Source: Patescibacteria group bacterium
GTDB taxonomy: Bacteria > Patescibacteria > Paceibacteria > UBA9973 > UBA2103
Direction of reading: 5' to 3'
Length of the DNA: 31,062 nt
NCBI GenBank assembly: GCA_018968865.1
Contig: JAGWZP010000004.1
Location: forward strand, 1-31,062
Translations under genes and position numbers: made by a program
The notes under the pieces: generated by a model
Database searches by the model: none
Told to the model about the DNA's origin: nothing
What the model saw: only the letters and a program-made list of their open reading frames with translations
Shown here: positions 1 through 7,070 of the stretch, piece by piece
How positions within the stretch are numbered: the stretch's first letter is position 1
How the letters are laid out: every line of letters begins with the position of its first letter

Positions 1-1
1 G

Positions 2-487
2 GCCGGCGTGATTCCCATCATCTTCGCGCTCTCGCTCCTCCTGCTTCCGCAGATGGCGCTCTCCATGCTCGCCGCATTCCATATCTCCTTCGCGAGTAGC
101 GCGTCGCTCTGGTACACCGCCTTCCTCTCCAATCCATGGCAGTACGGCGCGGTCTATTTCCTCCTCGTGGTGCTCTTCACGTATTTCTACACTGCCGTCA
201 CGTTCGAACCGCACCGCGTTGCGGAGAACCTCCAGAAGACCGGCGCCTTCGTTCCCGGCGTGCGTCCCGGCCGCGAGACCGAGGAGTACATCGGCAAGGT
301 CGTGAACCGCATCACGCTCCCCGGGGCCTGCTTCCTCGGCCTCTTGGCGGTCGCGCCGAGCATCATCCAGGGGCTCACCGGCGTCACGACGCTCGTCCTC
401 GGCGGCACCGCGCTCCTCATCGCGGTGCAGGTCGCGCTCGACCTTGCGCAGAAGATCGACGCTCAAGTTTCTCTTCGGGAGTATTAA
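2..487 (+). CDS. secY: Protein translocase subunit SecY, C-terminal part (5' truncated by window)
   Basis: SecY is the central channel of the Sec translocon in the cytoplasmic membrane. The frame is open from base 2 and begins with AGVIPIIFA, the well conserved SecY motif at the start of a late transmembrane helix, so the true start lies upstream of the window. About 161 residues remain. They hold the last membrane segments, the cytoplasmic loop with a PGVRPGRETEEYI stretch (the family's 'G.RPG..T..Y' signature), and a C-terminal tail AQKIDAQVSLREY that matches the usual 'KQIEAQL..R.Y' ending. The GTG at base 8 is internal, not a start. gmk follows after 15 nt. Identification is secure; the missing part cannot be judged. 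Confidence 0.96.
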   Translation, partial: AGVIPIIFALSLLLLPQMALSMLAAFHISFASSASLWYTAFLSNPWQYGAVYFLLVVLFTYFYTAVTFEPHRVAENLQKTGAFVPGVRPGRETEEYIGKVVNRITLPGACFLGLLAVAPSIIQGLTGVTTLVLGGTALLIAVQVALDLAQKIDAQVSLREY

Positions 488-490
488 GAT

Positions 491-496
491 TAAAAT
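491..496 (+). promoter_or_regulatory. -10 hexamer TAAAAT for gmk (leaderless layout)
   Basis: TAAAAT lies 6 nt before the gmk ATG at 503, so transcription would start at or next to the start codon. No convincing -35 is seen 16-18 nt upstream and no Shine-Dalgarno precedes the ATG. This suggests gmk has its own promoter just after the secY stop. Confidence 0.45.
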
Positions 497-502
497 AGAG
501 CG

Positions 503-1075
503 ATGACCAATGGACTCCTTGTTATCGTTCTTGGCCCGACTGGAAGCGGGAAGAGTGTCCTGATTGAACACATACGAAGCCTCCATCCAGAGTTCATTGC
601 CCCGGTGAGCTACACCACACGTTCGATGCGACCGGGGGAAGAGAGAAGCAAACATTTTTATTTTTTGAGCGAAGCGGAATTCAAACAGCATATTGCTGAA
701 GGAGATTTTATCGAATGGGTGCAGTATGGCGGGCATTATTACGGATCTTTAAGAAAAGAAATCCTGCCGCCTCTCCAAGAAGGGAAGGTAATTCTCGATG
801 AGATGGAGGTACAGGGTGTGCGGCAGCTTAAGGCAGTACTTCCTTCCGAACAACTCATTTCAGTTTTTATTGATGCGGGTCCTTGGGAGGAACTTGAACG
901 CCGTATCCGCGCCCGTGCTCCGATTACCGAGGAGGAGCTTGCAAAGCGTAAAAAGCGTTATGACGATGAGATGAGTTTCAAAACAGAAGCAACCTATGTC
1001 GTTCAGAATCCTATCGGTAAGCTAGAAGAAGCGAAAAGGGATCTTGAGGATATAATCAATTCTCTCTTGAAATGA
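503..1075 (+). CDS. gmk: Guanylate kinase
   Basis: This 190-residue protein converts GMP plus ATP to GDP in the cytoplasm. The P-loop GPTGSGKS is at residues 11-18. The GMP-binding region follows with SYTTRSMRPGE, then HFYFLSEAEF, GDFIEW and YGGHYYGS, all diagnostic of guanylate kinase rather than adenylate kinase. The C-terminal lid helix is of normal length. It sits between secY and map, where most bacteria carry adk, and its stop overlaps the map start (ATGA), so the two are translationally coupled. Its base composition is clearly more AT-rich than secY and map (one 60-nt stretch is about 38% GC against 67% in map), which suggests later acquisition. Family assignment is firm; the transfer scenario is inference. 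Confidence 0.95.
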   Translation: MTNGLLVIVLGPTGSGKSVLIEHIRSLHPEFIAPVSYTTRSMRPGEERSKHFYFLSEAEFKQHIAEGDFIEWVQYGGHYYGSLRKEILPPLQEGKVILDEMEVQGVRQLKAVLPSEQLISVFIDAGPWEELERRIRARAPITEEELAKRKKRYDDEMSFKTEATYVVQNPIGKLEEAKRDLEDIINSLLK

Positions 1076-1836
1076 CGATATCAAACGATACCGAACGGGA
1101 GAACCTCATTGAGGGCGGCAAGCGGCTTGCCGCCGTGCTTCGCGCGCTTCGCGCCAAGGTCGCGCCCGGCGTGACGGCCGAGGAATTGGATGACTTAGCC
1201 GAGCGCCTTATTCAAGAAGGCGGGGACCAACCCGCCTTCTTGGGCTATACGCCCGAGGGCGCGGGGCGGCCGTATCCGGCGACGCTGTGCGTCTCCATCA
1301 ATGACGAAGTCGTGCACGGCATCCCGAATGAGTCGGTGCGGACGCTCAAAGAAGGCGACATTGTCGGCCTCGATCTCGGCCTGCGCCACGGAGGCATTAT
1401 TGTGGATGCCGCTATCACGGTGCCGGTCGGGGCCGTGGACGCAGAGACGAAAAAACTTCTCCGCGCCACCGAAGCGGCGCTTGCCGCGGGCATCGCCGCC
1501 GCAGTCCCGGGGAAGCACGTCGGCGACATCTCGCAGGCCATTCAAAAAGAAATTGAAAATGCGGGGTTCAAAGTCGTAAAAGAACTCGGCGGGCACGGGG
1601 TGGGCGACCTCGTCCACGAAGAGCCGTTCATTCCCAACTTCGGCCGCGCGGGCCAAGGAGAATTGCTCGAGGAGGGCATGGTGCTTGCGCTCGAGCCGAT
1701 CTCAACCGCCGGCAAGGCCGCCGTGGTGCTCGCACCCGACGGCTACACCTACCGCACCAAAGATGGTTCGCGCTCGGCGCACTTCGAGCACACTATCTTG
1801 CTAGAGGCGTCCGGAGCGCGTATTATCACTGCATAA
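1072..1836 (+). CDS. map: Methionine aminopeptidase, type I
   Basis: Removes the initiator methionine from nascent proteins with a dinuclear metal site. The 254-residue length fits type I enzymes. All expected residues are visible: H82 in VHGIPN, metal ligands D101 and D112, H175 in GGHGVG, E208 in LALEPI and E239 in HFEHTI. There is no N-terminal zinc-finger extension. The ATG overlaps the gmk stop by four bases (ATGA). The secY-kinase-map order is an old bacterial arrangement; infA, which often follows, is absent and ndk comes next. Confidence 0.96.
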   Translation: MTISNDTERENLIEGGKRLAAVLRALRAKVAPGVTAEELDDLAERLIQEGGDQPAFLGYTPEGAGRPYPATLCVSINDEVVHGIPNESVRTLKEGDIVGLDLGLRHGGIIVDAAITVPVGAVDAETKKLLRATEAALAAGIAAAVPGKHVGDISQAIQKEIENAGFKVVKELGGHGVGDLVHEEPFIPNFGRAGQGELLEEGMVLALEPISTAGKAAVVLAPDGYTYRTKDGSRSAHFEHTILLEASGARIITA

Positions 1837-1851
1837 CGCCGCAGGCGATTT

Positions 1852-1857
1852 TATTTT
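1852..1857 (+). promoter_or_regulatory. Possible -10 TATTTT for ndk (leaderless layout)
   Basis: TATTTT ends 6 nt before the ndk ATG at 1864. The 27-nt map-ndk gap has no Shine-Dalgarno. The hexamer is a weak match, and its position, repeated at many genes in this window, is the main reason for calling it. Confidence 0.3.
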
Positions 1858-1863
1858 CAAACT

Positions 1864-2469
1864 ATGGCACATCCGAAAACTGAACGAACGCTCGTCATCG
1901 TGAAGCCTGACGGCATCCAGCGCGCGCTCATCGGCGAAATCATGAAGCGGTACGAGCGGCTTGGGCTCAAGCTCGTCGCACTGAAGATGCTCGTCCCGAC
2001 CGAAGCGATGATCGAACAGCACTATCTCCTTGATCCGAGCTGGAAGAAGAATGTCGGCGAGAAAGCCATTGCGAGCTACGTGAAGAAAGGTGAGACGCCG
2101 CCGTCAAACGATCCTATCGAGGTCGCCAATCTGGTCGTCACTCGTTTGAAGAAATACATGACGAGCGGACCGGTCATCGCGATGGTCTGGGAGGGTGCTC
2201 ACGCAGTTGAACTGGTACGTAAAATTACGGGCGGCACAGAACCACGAAGCGCCGACATTGGGACGATTCGCGGCGATTTCGTCGTTGACTCGTATCAGAT
2301 AGCGGATAGCGACGATCGCGCGATTAGGAATCTCATCCACGCGTCCGGCACGATTCCCGAGGCGGAAAAAGAGATACCGCACTGGTTCACACAGGGAGAA
2401 ATTATCAATTATCGCGTGCCACACGAGGCGATACTCTACGACGTGGATATAAAGAATATCCTAGGCTAG
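1864..2469 (+). CDS. ndk: Nucleoside-diphosphate kinase, long form
   Basis: Transfers the gamma phosphate from ATP to NDPs through a phosphohistidine. The start VIVKPDGIQR carries the conserved K14. GPVIAMVWEG (102-111) and TIRGDF (134-139) are classical NDK motifs. The active-site histidine is H159 in NLIHASGT, where most enzymes have N-x-x-H-G-S-D. At 201 residues it is about 50-60 longer than common bacterial NDKs. The extra length sits at residues 55-97 (between HYLLDPSW and the MTSGPV strand), at 140-155 just before the active site, and in the tail. A bulged terminator follows. It may form a nucleotide-kinase cluster with gmk. Confidence 0.93.
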   Translation: MAHPKTERTLVIVKPDGIQRALIGEIMKRYERLGLKLVALKMLVPTEAMIEQHYLLDPSWKKNVGEKAIASYVKKGETPPSNDPIEVANLVVTRLKKYMTSGPVIAMVWEGAHAVELVRKITGGTEPRSADIGTIRGDFVVDSYQIADSDDRAIRNLIHASGTIPEAEKEIPHWFTQGEIINYRVPHEAILYDVDIKNILG

Positions 2470-2477
2470 AACAGCTC

Positions 2478-2505
2478 AAAAAGCACCATACTACGCGGTG
2501 TTTTT
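2478..2505 (+). terminator. Rho-independent terminator after ndk
   Basis: An AAAAA-G-CACC arm pairs with GGTG-TTTTT across a 9-nt loop, with one bulged G, and ends in a T run. It begins 8 nt after the ndk stop. This suggests the downstream RNase gene is transcribed separately. Confidence 0.55.
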
Positions 2506-2692
2506 CCGTTGTTCACAGGAAAATTTGACACGGCGTGTATACTTATAGATGGAGTTGTTCTTAAAAACGCAACTTGCCTACATTTCGGGACTTTTGCATT
2601 AAGACATGTTTGGTGAATTCCGTAAGGAAATCCGAGAGCTGTCGTTGCGCTACCCACCTGGCAAGAATAAAGTTGCATTAGGGAATGGCTCC

Positions 2693-2730
2693 GCCAATCG
2701 CCCTGTTTCTTCGGAAACAGGGCGATTGGC
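2693..2730 (+). promoter_or_regulatory. Perfect 17-bp hairpin with cUUCGg tetraloop, 16 nt before the RNase start
   Basis: The arm at 2693-2709 is the exact reverse complement of 2714-2730, with loop TTCG closed by C-G, one of the most stable RNA tetraloops known. No T run follows, so it is not a plain terminator. It ends 16 nt before the ATG at 2747, and a possible -10 (TACACT, 2733-2738) lies between them. It may be an mRNA 5'-end stabiliser or an autoregulatory target of the RNase, or it may mark a repeat. Confidence 0.75.
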
Positions 2731-2746
2731 GTTACACTGTATCAAT

Positions 2747-4141
2747 ATGTCACTCAGATTAAGTTTTTATGGCGGAGCAGGAAAGGTGACGGGCTCTAAT
2801 TTTTTAATAACAGGGACAAAAGCAAAGATGCTGGTGGACTGCGGCATCGAGCAGGGCGCCGACTTTGCTGTGGAAGAAGTGTACGGACCGTTCCCGTATG
2901 ACGTGACGAGCATTGACGCGCTCGTCGTGACGCATGCGCATCTCGACCATGTGGGGAGGATCCCGAAGCTTGTAAAAGAGGGCTTCCGCGGGAAAATCTA
3001 TATGACCCCGCCGACGCGCGACCTCGCCGAGTTGATTCTGCGCGATTCGACCACCATTCTCGCTGATGAGGCCGCGCGGCTTAGCAGAGCGCCCCTGTAT
3101 GAAGAAAGAGACGTTGATGCGACGTTCGCGCTCGTCGAGACGCTCGACTACCATGTTGAAAAAGAAGTCGCATCGGGACTCTCGGTGTACTTGCGCAACA
3201 CCGGTCATATCCTCGGTTCGGCGAGCGTGCGGATTACCGACGAAGACGGTACGACGATCGTACTTACGGGCGACATCGGCAATTCGCCCTCGCCGCTTCT
3301 GCCCGACTGGGAGCCGGTGGCCGATGCGGACGCACTCGTGATGGAGAGCGTGTACGGCGACCGGCTCCATCCGCCGCAGAAGGAGCGCGTCGCGACGCTC
3401 CGCGACGCGCTTAAAGGCGCGATTGCAAAAGGCGGTACGATGCTCATCCCCGCGTTCTCGCTTGAGCGCACCCAACTGATGCTCTACGAGCTCTCCAACT
3501 TTTTTGATGCGGGCGATGTGCCGAAAATTCCCGTCTTTCTAGATTCGCCGCTCGCCATCCGCGTAACCGGGGTATACGAGAAGTGGGGAATGGCCTACTT
3601 CAAGAGCGAGACCGAAGATGAAATGAAACGCGAAGGAAGTATTTTTGAATTCCCATTCTTGAAGAAGACACTTTCGCCGGAAGAGTCGAGAGCGATAGAG
3701 AAGACGCCGGGCCCCAAAATCATCATCGCCGGCGCGGGGATGAGCCACGGCGGCAGGATCGGCCGCTGGGAGACGCGCTACCTGCCGGAGACCTCCACCA
3801 CGCTCTTTATGGTCGGCTACCAAGCGCCCGGCACGCCGGGACGGCGCATGATGGAAGGCGCGTCGAGCATTCGCATTGCCGGGAACGAGGTGAAAATTAA
3901 AGCGACGATAGAAAAATTGGAAGGCTGGTCGGCGCACGCCGACCGCGACCAGCTCATGCAGTTTGCCGAGGCGTCGCTCGCCGAGAAGCGCCCGAAAGTC
4001 ATCTTCACCGCGCTTGGGGAGCCTTCTGCCGAACGATTCCTTGCCCAGCGCATCCACGACTACCTCGGCGCTCGCGCCATCGTCCCCGACTACGGCCAGA
4101 CGTGGGAAGTCACCAAGGGCTCGACACAACAAATAAAATGA
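2747..4141 (+). CDS. Beta-CASP metallo-beta-lactamase-fold RNA-processing exonuclease (CPSF73/YSH1-like)
   Basis: A 464-residue cytoplasmic zinc-dependent ribonuclease of the KH-less bacterial CPSF type. It opens with LSFYGGAGKVTGSNFLI, the usual start of the family, so the ATG at 2747 is preferred over an upstream in-frame start at 2606. Motifs: HAHLDH at 63-68 (metal site), LTGDIG, a beta-CASP insert with DSPLAIRV, GAGMSHGGRIGRW (the family's GM..GGRI motif), and WSAHADRDQL near the C-terminus. The fold is complete. It is distinct from the RNase J at 18-20 kb, so this genome encodes at least two beta-CASP RNases. The 5' region carries a strong hairpin. Substrate is unknown. Confidence 0.9.
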   Translation: MSLRLSFYGGAGKVTGSNFLITGTKAKMLVDCGIEQGADFAVEEVYGPFPYDVTSIDALVVTHAHLDHVGRIPKLVKEGFRGKIYMTPPTRDLAELILRDSTTILADEAARLSRAPLYEERDVDATFALVETLDYHVEKEVASGLSVYLRNTGHILGSASVRITDEDGTTIVLTGDIGNSPSPLLPDWEPVADADALVMESVYGDRLHPPQKERVATLRDALKGAIAKGGTMLIPAFSLERTQLMLYELSNFFDAGDVPKIPVFLDSPLAIRVTGVYEKWGMAYFKSETEDEMKREGSIFEFPFLKKTLSPEESRAIEKTPGPKIIIAGAGMSHGGRIGRWETRYLPETSTTLFMVGYQAPGTPGRRMMEGASSIRIAGNEVKIKATIEKLEGWSAHADRDQLMQFAEASLAEKRPKVIFTALGEPSAERFLAQRIHDYLGARAIVPDYGQTWEVTKGSTQQIK

Positions 4142-4161
4142 GAACCCCGAGAGGGGTTCTC
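4131..4161 (-). terminator. Terminator for the minus-strand orphan gene, overlapping the RNase 3' end
   Basis: GAGAACCCC (4140-4148) pairs with GGGGTTCTC (4153-4161) around a GAGA tetraloop. On the minus strand the stem is followed by ATTTTATTT, giving a T tract. On the plus strand no T run follows, so it works best for the gene at 4166-4744. Confidence 0.7.
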
Positions 4162-4165
4162 GGGG

Positions 4166-4744
4166 TTAGGCGGAAAGCTCTACTGAAGCTAAGGTGTAGC
4201 CATCGCTTCTTTTTACAACAATAGTAGCTCGGCATCCTTTTTGGATAGTAATTGCCGAGAGAGCCTCGACTGCCTCTGCCTTTTGCCCGATGAATTCTGC
4301 AGGCGTCCCTTTGAAGGATTCGAACTCGGACGTAGGGCAAGTCAGTAATTTTTTGCTGGTTACGTGTCGCAACCCTTTCTTCGTGATTTCTTCCCACGAT
4401 ACTGAAACGTGATATCGAGGAGCGTTTTTGATTATAAAGAAATCATGAAGAGCCTTCTTCGCCAGTTTGATGTGGACGGGCAAAATGACGCAACGATCCT
4501 TCCGCCGGTGATATTCGTATGTGTAATAGAAACTAATCACACATGCGTTCTCCACAACGACAAGGAAGGGGCGCCGGTCCCGCGTGCTCCAGAGGACGAA
4601 ATAGCTGACGCCGTTCTCCCGGTGCGCTTCATACGTCGCTCTATTGTTGACCAGCTCGACGACGGTTTCCGGCTCAAGGAGCGAACGTGCTCTGATCCGC
4701 TCTACCGCGTGGTCGGTGAGGACAACCTCTAACGTTGAGCCCAT
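4166..4744 (-). CDS. Hypothetical protein, N-terminal DUF4258-like segment
   Basis: A 192-residue soluble protein I cannot name with confidence. Residues about 7-75 (TDHAVERIRARSL, then VVELVNN, YFVLWS, FLVVVEN, VISFYY) resemble the compact DUF4258/RelE-like pattern H-x2-E-R-x2-R followed by short strands. The rest (about 76-192) is unassigned. The ATG at 4744 is chosen because a Shine-Dalgarno AAGGAAG (4750-4756) stands 5 nt upstream; a TTG 63 nt further up would fall beyond the promoter. It has its own promoter and terminator and no partner gene nearby. Composition is more AT-rich than its neighbours. It could be a stand-alone toxin-like or regulatory protein; that is inference. Confidence 0.7.
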   Translation of the reverse strand: MGSTLEVVLTDHAVERIRARSLLEPETVVELVNNRATYEAHRENGVSYFVLWSTRDRRPFLVVVENACVISFYYTYEYHRRKDRCVILPVHIKLAKKALHDFFIIKNAPRYHVSVSWEEITKKGLRHVTSKKLLTCPTSEFESFKGTPAEFIGQKAEAVEALSAITIQKGCRATIVVKRSDGYTLASVELSA

Positions 4745-4792
4745 GATTGCTTCCTTTGTAAAAAGTACAGGCGGCAACAGTACCGCACAGGC

Positions 4793-4820
4793 ATTATACA
4801 TTTTCAATCCATAAAGTCAA
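4793..4820 (-). promoter_or_regulatory. Strong sigma70-type promoter TTGACT-N16-TATAAT
   Basis: On the minus strand TTGACT (4815-4820) and TATAAT (4793-4798) are 16 nt apart. The predicted start near 4786 leaves a leader of about 42 nt containing the Shine-Dalgarno of the 4166-4744 gene. This is the best consensus promoter in the window. Confidence 0.75.
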
Positions 4821-4885
4821 ATGCTCACGTCGTCCCCGCCTTCGGCCAAACGTAGGGAATAACAATTGTGTTACTTTCTTTTTGT

Positions 4886-5233
4886 TTAGACGACTTGTTT
4901 GGCGATGCGGGCAAAGATGGCGGGGTGGTCGGAAGCAAATTGCGCGAGGACCTTGCGGTCGAGGGCGAAGCCGTTCTTCTTCAGTTTCGCGATGAAGGTG
5001 GAGTAGGACGTGTGGCCGTTCTCGCGGACGGCGGCGTTGAGCCGGACGATCCAGAGCTGGCGGAAGTCGGTCTTCTTGTCGCGGCGGTGGGCGAATGCGT
5101 AGCGGCCGGCGCGCATCAGCGCTTCGTGCGCGGCGTGCAGCTTCTTGGAGCGGATGCCGCGGTAGCCCTTGGCGCGCTCCAGAATATTCTTACGACGCTT
5201 GTTGGCGTGGACGCCACCTTTGATTCTTGTCAT
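4886..5233 (-). CDS. rplT: 50S ribosomal protein L20
   Basis: L20 binds 23S rRNA early in large-subunit assembly. The 115-residue sequence has the typical basic start TRIKGGVHANKRRKNILERAKGYRG, then the RDKKTDFRQLWIVRLNAA core and a globular C-terminal domain. Length is normal. It is the last gene of infC-rpmI-rplT, the standard bacterial order, 27 nt after rpmI. Confidence 0.97.
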   Translation of the reverse strand: MTRIKGGVHANKRRKNILERAKGYRGIRSKKLHAAHEALMRAGRYAFAHRRDKKTDFRQLWIVRLNAAVRENGHTSYSTFIAKLKKNGFALDRKVLAQFASDHPAIFARIAKQVV

Positions 5234-5260
5234 ACGAAAATGGTTACGAAATTAGATTAA

Positions 5261-5455
5261 TTACTTCGCACCGGTGCCCGGGAGGAAGCGGCGGCGGACC
5301 TTCATGGAGAGTTTGATGGTAATAGACCCGCGCTTCGCACGGCGCTGGCCGCCGCTCTCTTTCGCATTGAAATGGTTTTGACCCTTCGCGCGCGCCATCA
5401 GCTTCCCATTGCGGGTCACGCGGATTCTCTTGGAATATGATTTATTGGTTTTCAT
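5261..5455 (-). CDS. rpmI: 50S ribosomal protein L35
   Basis: A 64-residue basic protein. The K-x-N-K-S-Y-S-K-R start, the KAKGQNHFN-like segment (here RAKGQNHFNAKESG) and the terminal RRFLPG match L35. It lies between infC and rplT, the expected place. The ATG at 5455 follows the infC stop by 20 nt. A weak 6-bp inverted repeat (CAGTAG/CTACTG, 5464-5481) spans the infC stop. Confidence 0.95.
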   Translation of the reverse strand: MKTNKSYSKRIRVTRNGKLMARAKGQNHFNAKESGGQRRAKRGSITIKLSMKVRRRFLPGTGAK

Positions 5456-5475
5456 TTTTGATTCAGTAGAATCAC

Positions 5476-6033
5476 CTACTGGGTTGGTTTCTGTTCTTTC
5501 TCTCGTTTCGCCTGGGCTATGAGGTCGCGCTCAATCACTCCGGCGAACCCTTTCGGGCTCCGCGCAATCGGCTCGGCGACCTTGTAGGCATACGGGATGC
5601 GGACGAGGAATTTCTCGAGGCGGTCCTTCAGGAATTTCTCCTCCATACCCTTGTAGCGGCCCTTCAAGAAGAGTTCAGCGCGCACTCGATGCCCCTCGGC
5701 AAGCCACTCGGCGGCCTTGCGGGCCTTCAGCGCCATATCATTGTCCCCGGTGCCCACCTTGATCTGGACCTCCTTGGTTTCTGATATTTTGACCTTGGAT
5801 TTGGCTACCTTTTCCTTCTTGCTACGCTCGTACTCAAATTTACCATAATCCATGATCTTCGCAATGGGCGGGACGGCCGAGGGCGAAATTTCAATAAGGT
5901 CGAGTCCGGCGGTCTTCGCCGCCGCAAGCGCGTCCGCGAGCGTGAGGACACCAAGGTTGCTCCCGTCCGCGCTGATAACGCGCAATTCTTGCGCGCGTAT
6001 TTCGTTATTGATTCTTAGTCGATCGGTAGCCAC
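5476..6033 (-). CDS. infC: Translation initiation factor IF-3
   Basis: IF-3 keeps ribosomal subunits apart and checks start codon and initiator tRNA on the 30S. The 185 residues give the N-terminal domain (INNEIRAQELRVISADGSNLGVL, then DLIEISPSAVPPIAKIMDYGKF), a lysine-rich linker and the C-terminal domain (KEVQIKVGTGDND, HRVRAELFLKGR). The best start is a GTG at 6033; no in-frame ATG occurs before the conserved MDYGKF. Non-ATG starts are common for infC (AUU in E. coli, where it is autoregulated). The operon promoter lies inside the end of the preceding gene, giving a leader of only about 7 nt and no Shine-Dalgarno. Confidence 0.96.
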   Translation of the reverse strand: MATDRLRINNEIRAQELRVISADGSNLGVLTLADALAAAKTAGLDLIEISPSAVPPIAKIMDYGKFEYERSKKEKVAKSKVKISETKEVQIKVGTGDNDMALKARKAAEWLAEGHRVRAELFLKGRYKGMEEKFLKDRLEKFLVRIPYAYKVAEPIARSPKGFAGVIERDLIAQAKREKEQKPTQ

Positions 6034-6046
6034 TGGAAGTAGCTAG

Positions 6047-6076
6047 AATATAGCACAAAACAAGCCTACTGCGCAA
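6047..6076 (-). promoter_or_regulatory. Promoter of infC-rpmI-rplT, TTGCGC-N18-TATATT
   Basis: On the minus strand TTGCGC (6071-6076) and TATATT (6047-6052) are 18 nt apart, with TGC just before the -10 (extended -10). The predicted start is near 6040, 7 nt before the GTG. The -35 overlaps the last codons of the PLD gene. Confidence 0.55.
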
Positions 6077-6974
6077 TCTGGCTCGGGTCGGAGAGGACGA
6101 TTTCGGCCTTGCCTTGATACGAGGAGATTTTGCCGGTGAGGGTGACGGTCTGTCCGGCGAGGCGGGAGAGGTCGCCGAAGGCCTTCGCGTCGTCGGCGAA
6201 GATGACGCCCGAGAACGGGCAGGTCTTGTAGGATTTGCAGAAGTCCAGGAAGACCGTGCCGGAGGCGCTGGTGTACGCATCAACCAAAGTCCCGCGCACG
6301 GAGGCGTATTCGCCGATGTGCGCGGGAGCATCAGTGTAATCAATCGTGCCGGTGGAAACAGGCGCGGCCGCTCCCGCGGCCGCGTTGCCTTTGTAGGCAT
6401 CCAGTAATTTCGTCAAAATGTTTTCGTACGCCTGCCGGAGCGCCGGGTCGGTACCGATCTCAAGGATTTCATCGTTCTCGGTCGTCGCCGAGCCGGTCCA
6501 GTTGTAACTACCGCTCGCGTATGCCGAGTCGGTGACGAGCGCCTTGATGTGCATGATGCCGTTGCCATCCGCATGCTTCTCCGTTTCCATCGGTATGCCC
6601 GCGCCGGCAAGCTCGGCGATGATGGGTTTGTCGTAACTATTCGCGCTCTCGCCCGCGTCCACAAGCCCGCGCACGTCGACGCCGCGCTTCTTTGCCGCCA
6701 CGAGCGCGTCGGCGATATCGCGGAGCGTGAATTCATATATCGCGAAGTAAATCTTCGTTTTTGCGGCAGTAATGAGCGCGACGATTTCCTTATCGTTTTG
6801 TTTCTGGTCGAGGCTGTAAATGACGCGCGTCGTGCCCGCTTGCGGCGCCGCGACCGTTTGCGCCGGAATGCTGACATTCGTCTGCATGCCGCTTCCGCCC
6901 GCCATATATCCCGCGCCGCCTGCGGTAAATGCGAGCATGAGCGCGGTAGCCGTGCGAATTATTTTCGGATTCAT
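6066..6974 (-). CDS. Exported phospholipase-D-family nuclease with C-terminal OB-fold domain
   Basis: A 302-residue protein with an N-terminal hydrophobic segment (residues 5-28, signal or anchor), so it acts outside the cytoplasmic membrane. Residues about 50-195 are a single PLD/Nuc-type domain with the HKD signature: H142, K144, then GSYN at 155-158 and E167. One HKD motif implies a homodimer, as in Nuc endonuclease. Residues 219-300 (VRGTLVDAY, TVFLDF, TVTLTGKISSY) have the strand pattern of a small OB-fold nucleic-acid-binding domain, with two cysteines at 246 and 252. The ATG at 6974 is chosen because a TATACT -10 ends 7 nt before it. A role in degrading or taking up external DNA is inference. 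Confidence 0.85.
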   Translation of the reverse strand: MNPKIIRTATALMLAFTAGGAGYMAGGSGMQTNVSIPAQTVAAPQAGTTRVIYSLDQKQNDKEIVALITAAKTKIYFAIYEFTLRDIADALVAAKKRGVDVRGLVDAGESANSYDKPIIAELAGAGIPMETEKHADGNGIMHIKALVTDSAYASGSYNWTGSATTENDEILEIGTDPALRQAYENILTKLLDAYKGNAAAGAAAPVSTGTIDYTDAPAHIGEYASVRGTLVDAYTSASGTVFLDFCKSYKTCPFSGVIFADDAKAFGDLSRLAGQTVTLTGKISSYQGKAEIVLSDPSQIAQ

Positions 6975-6981
6975 GCCATTC

Positions 6982-6987
6982 AGTATA
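6982..6987 (-). promoter_or_regulatory. -10 TATACT for the PLD gene (leaderless layout)
   Basis: On the minus strand TATACT ends 7 nt before the ATG at 6974, placing the transcript start at the start codon. No good -35 is seen. Confidence 0.5.
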
Positions 6988-7070
6988 CCCCTCGTTATAT
7001 TATCCACACCCGAACGGCACGTATGATAGGGTACTCTCACTAGTACGCCGTATTACATAATTTTGAACCT

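Larger units (their letters stand above)
2470..2746 (+). other. 277-nt intergenic region ahead of the beta-CASP RNase
   Basis: It holds the ndk terminator, a TATACT hexamer at 2538-2543 that lies 5 nt before an ATG, a 17-codon ORF from that ATG (2549-2602), and a perfect 17-bp hairpin at 2693-2730. A TTGACA at 2525-2530 is too close to TATACT (7 nt) to be its -35. An in-frame upstream extension of the RNase (from 2606) is open, but its sequence is partly hairpin and does not look like protein, so I do not include it in the gene. Confidence 0.5.

Noticed and set aside
2525..2530. TTGACA as -35 for the RNase leader
   Set aside because: It lies only 7 nt from TATACT and no other -10 stands 16-18 nt downstream.
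2606..2746. In-frame 47-codon N-terminal extension of the beta-CASP RNase
   Set aside because: The family begins at the 2747 ATG (LSFYGGAGKVTGSN), and the extension is encoded partly by a perfect hairpin with no protein-like character.
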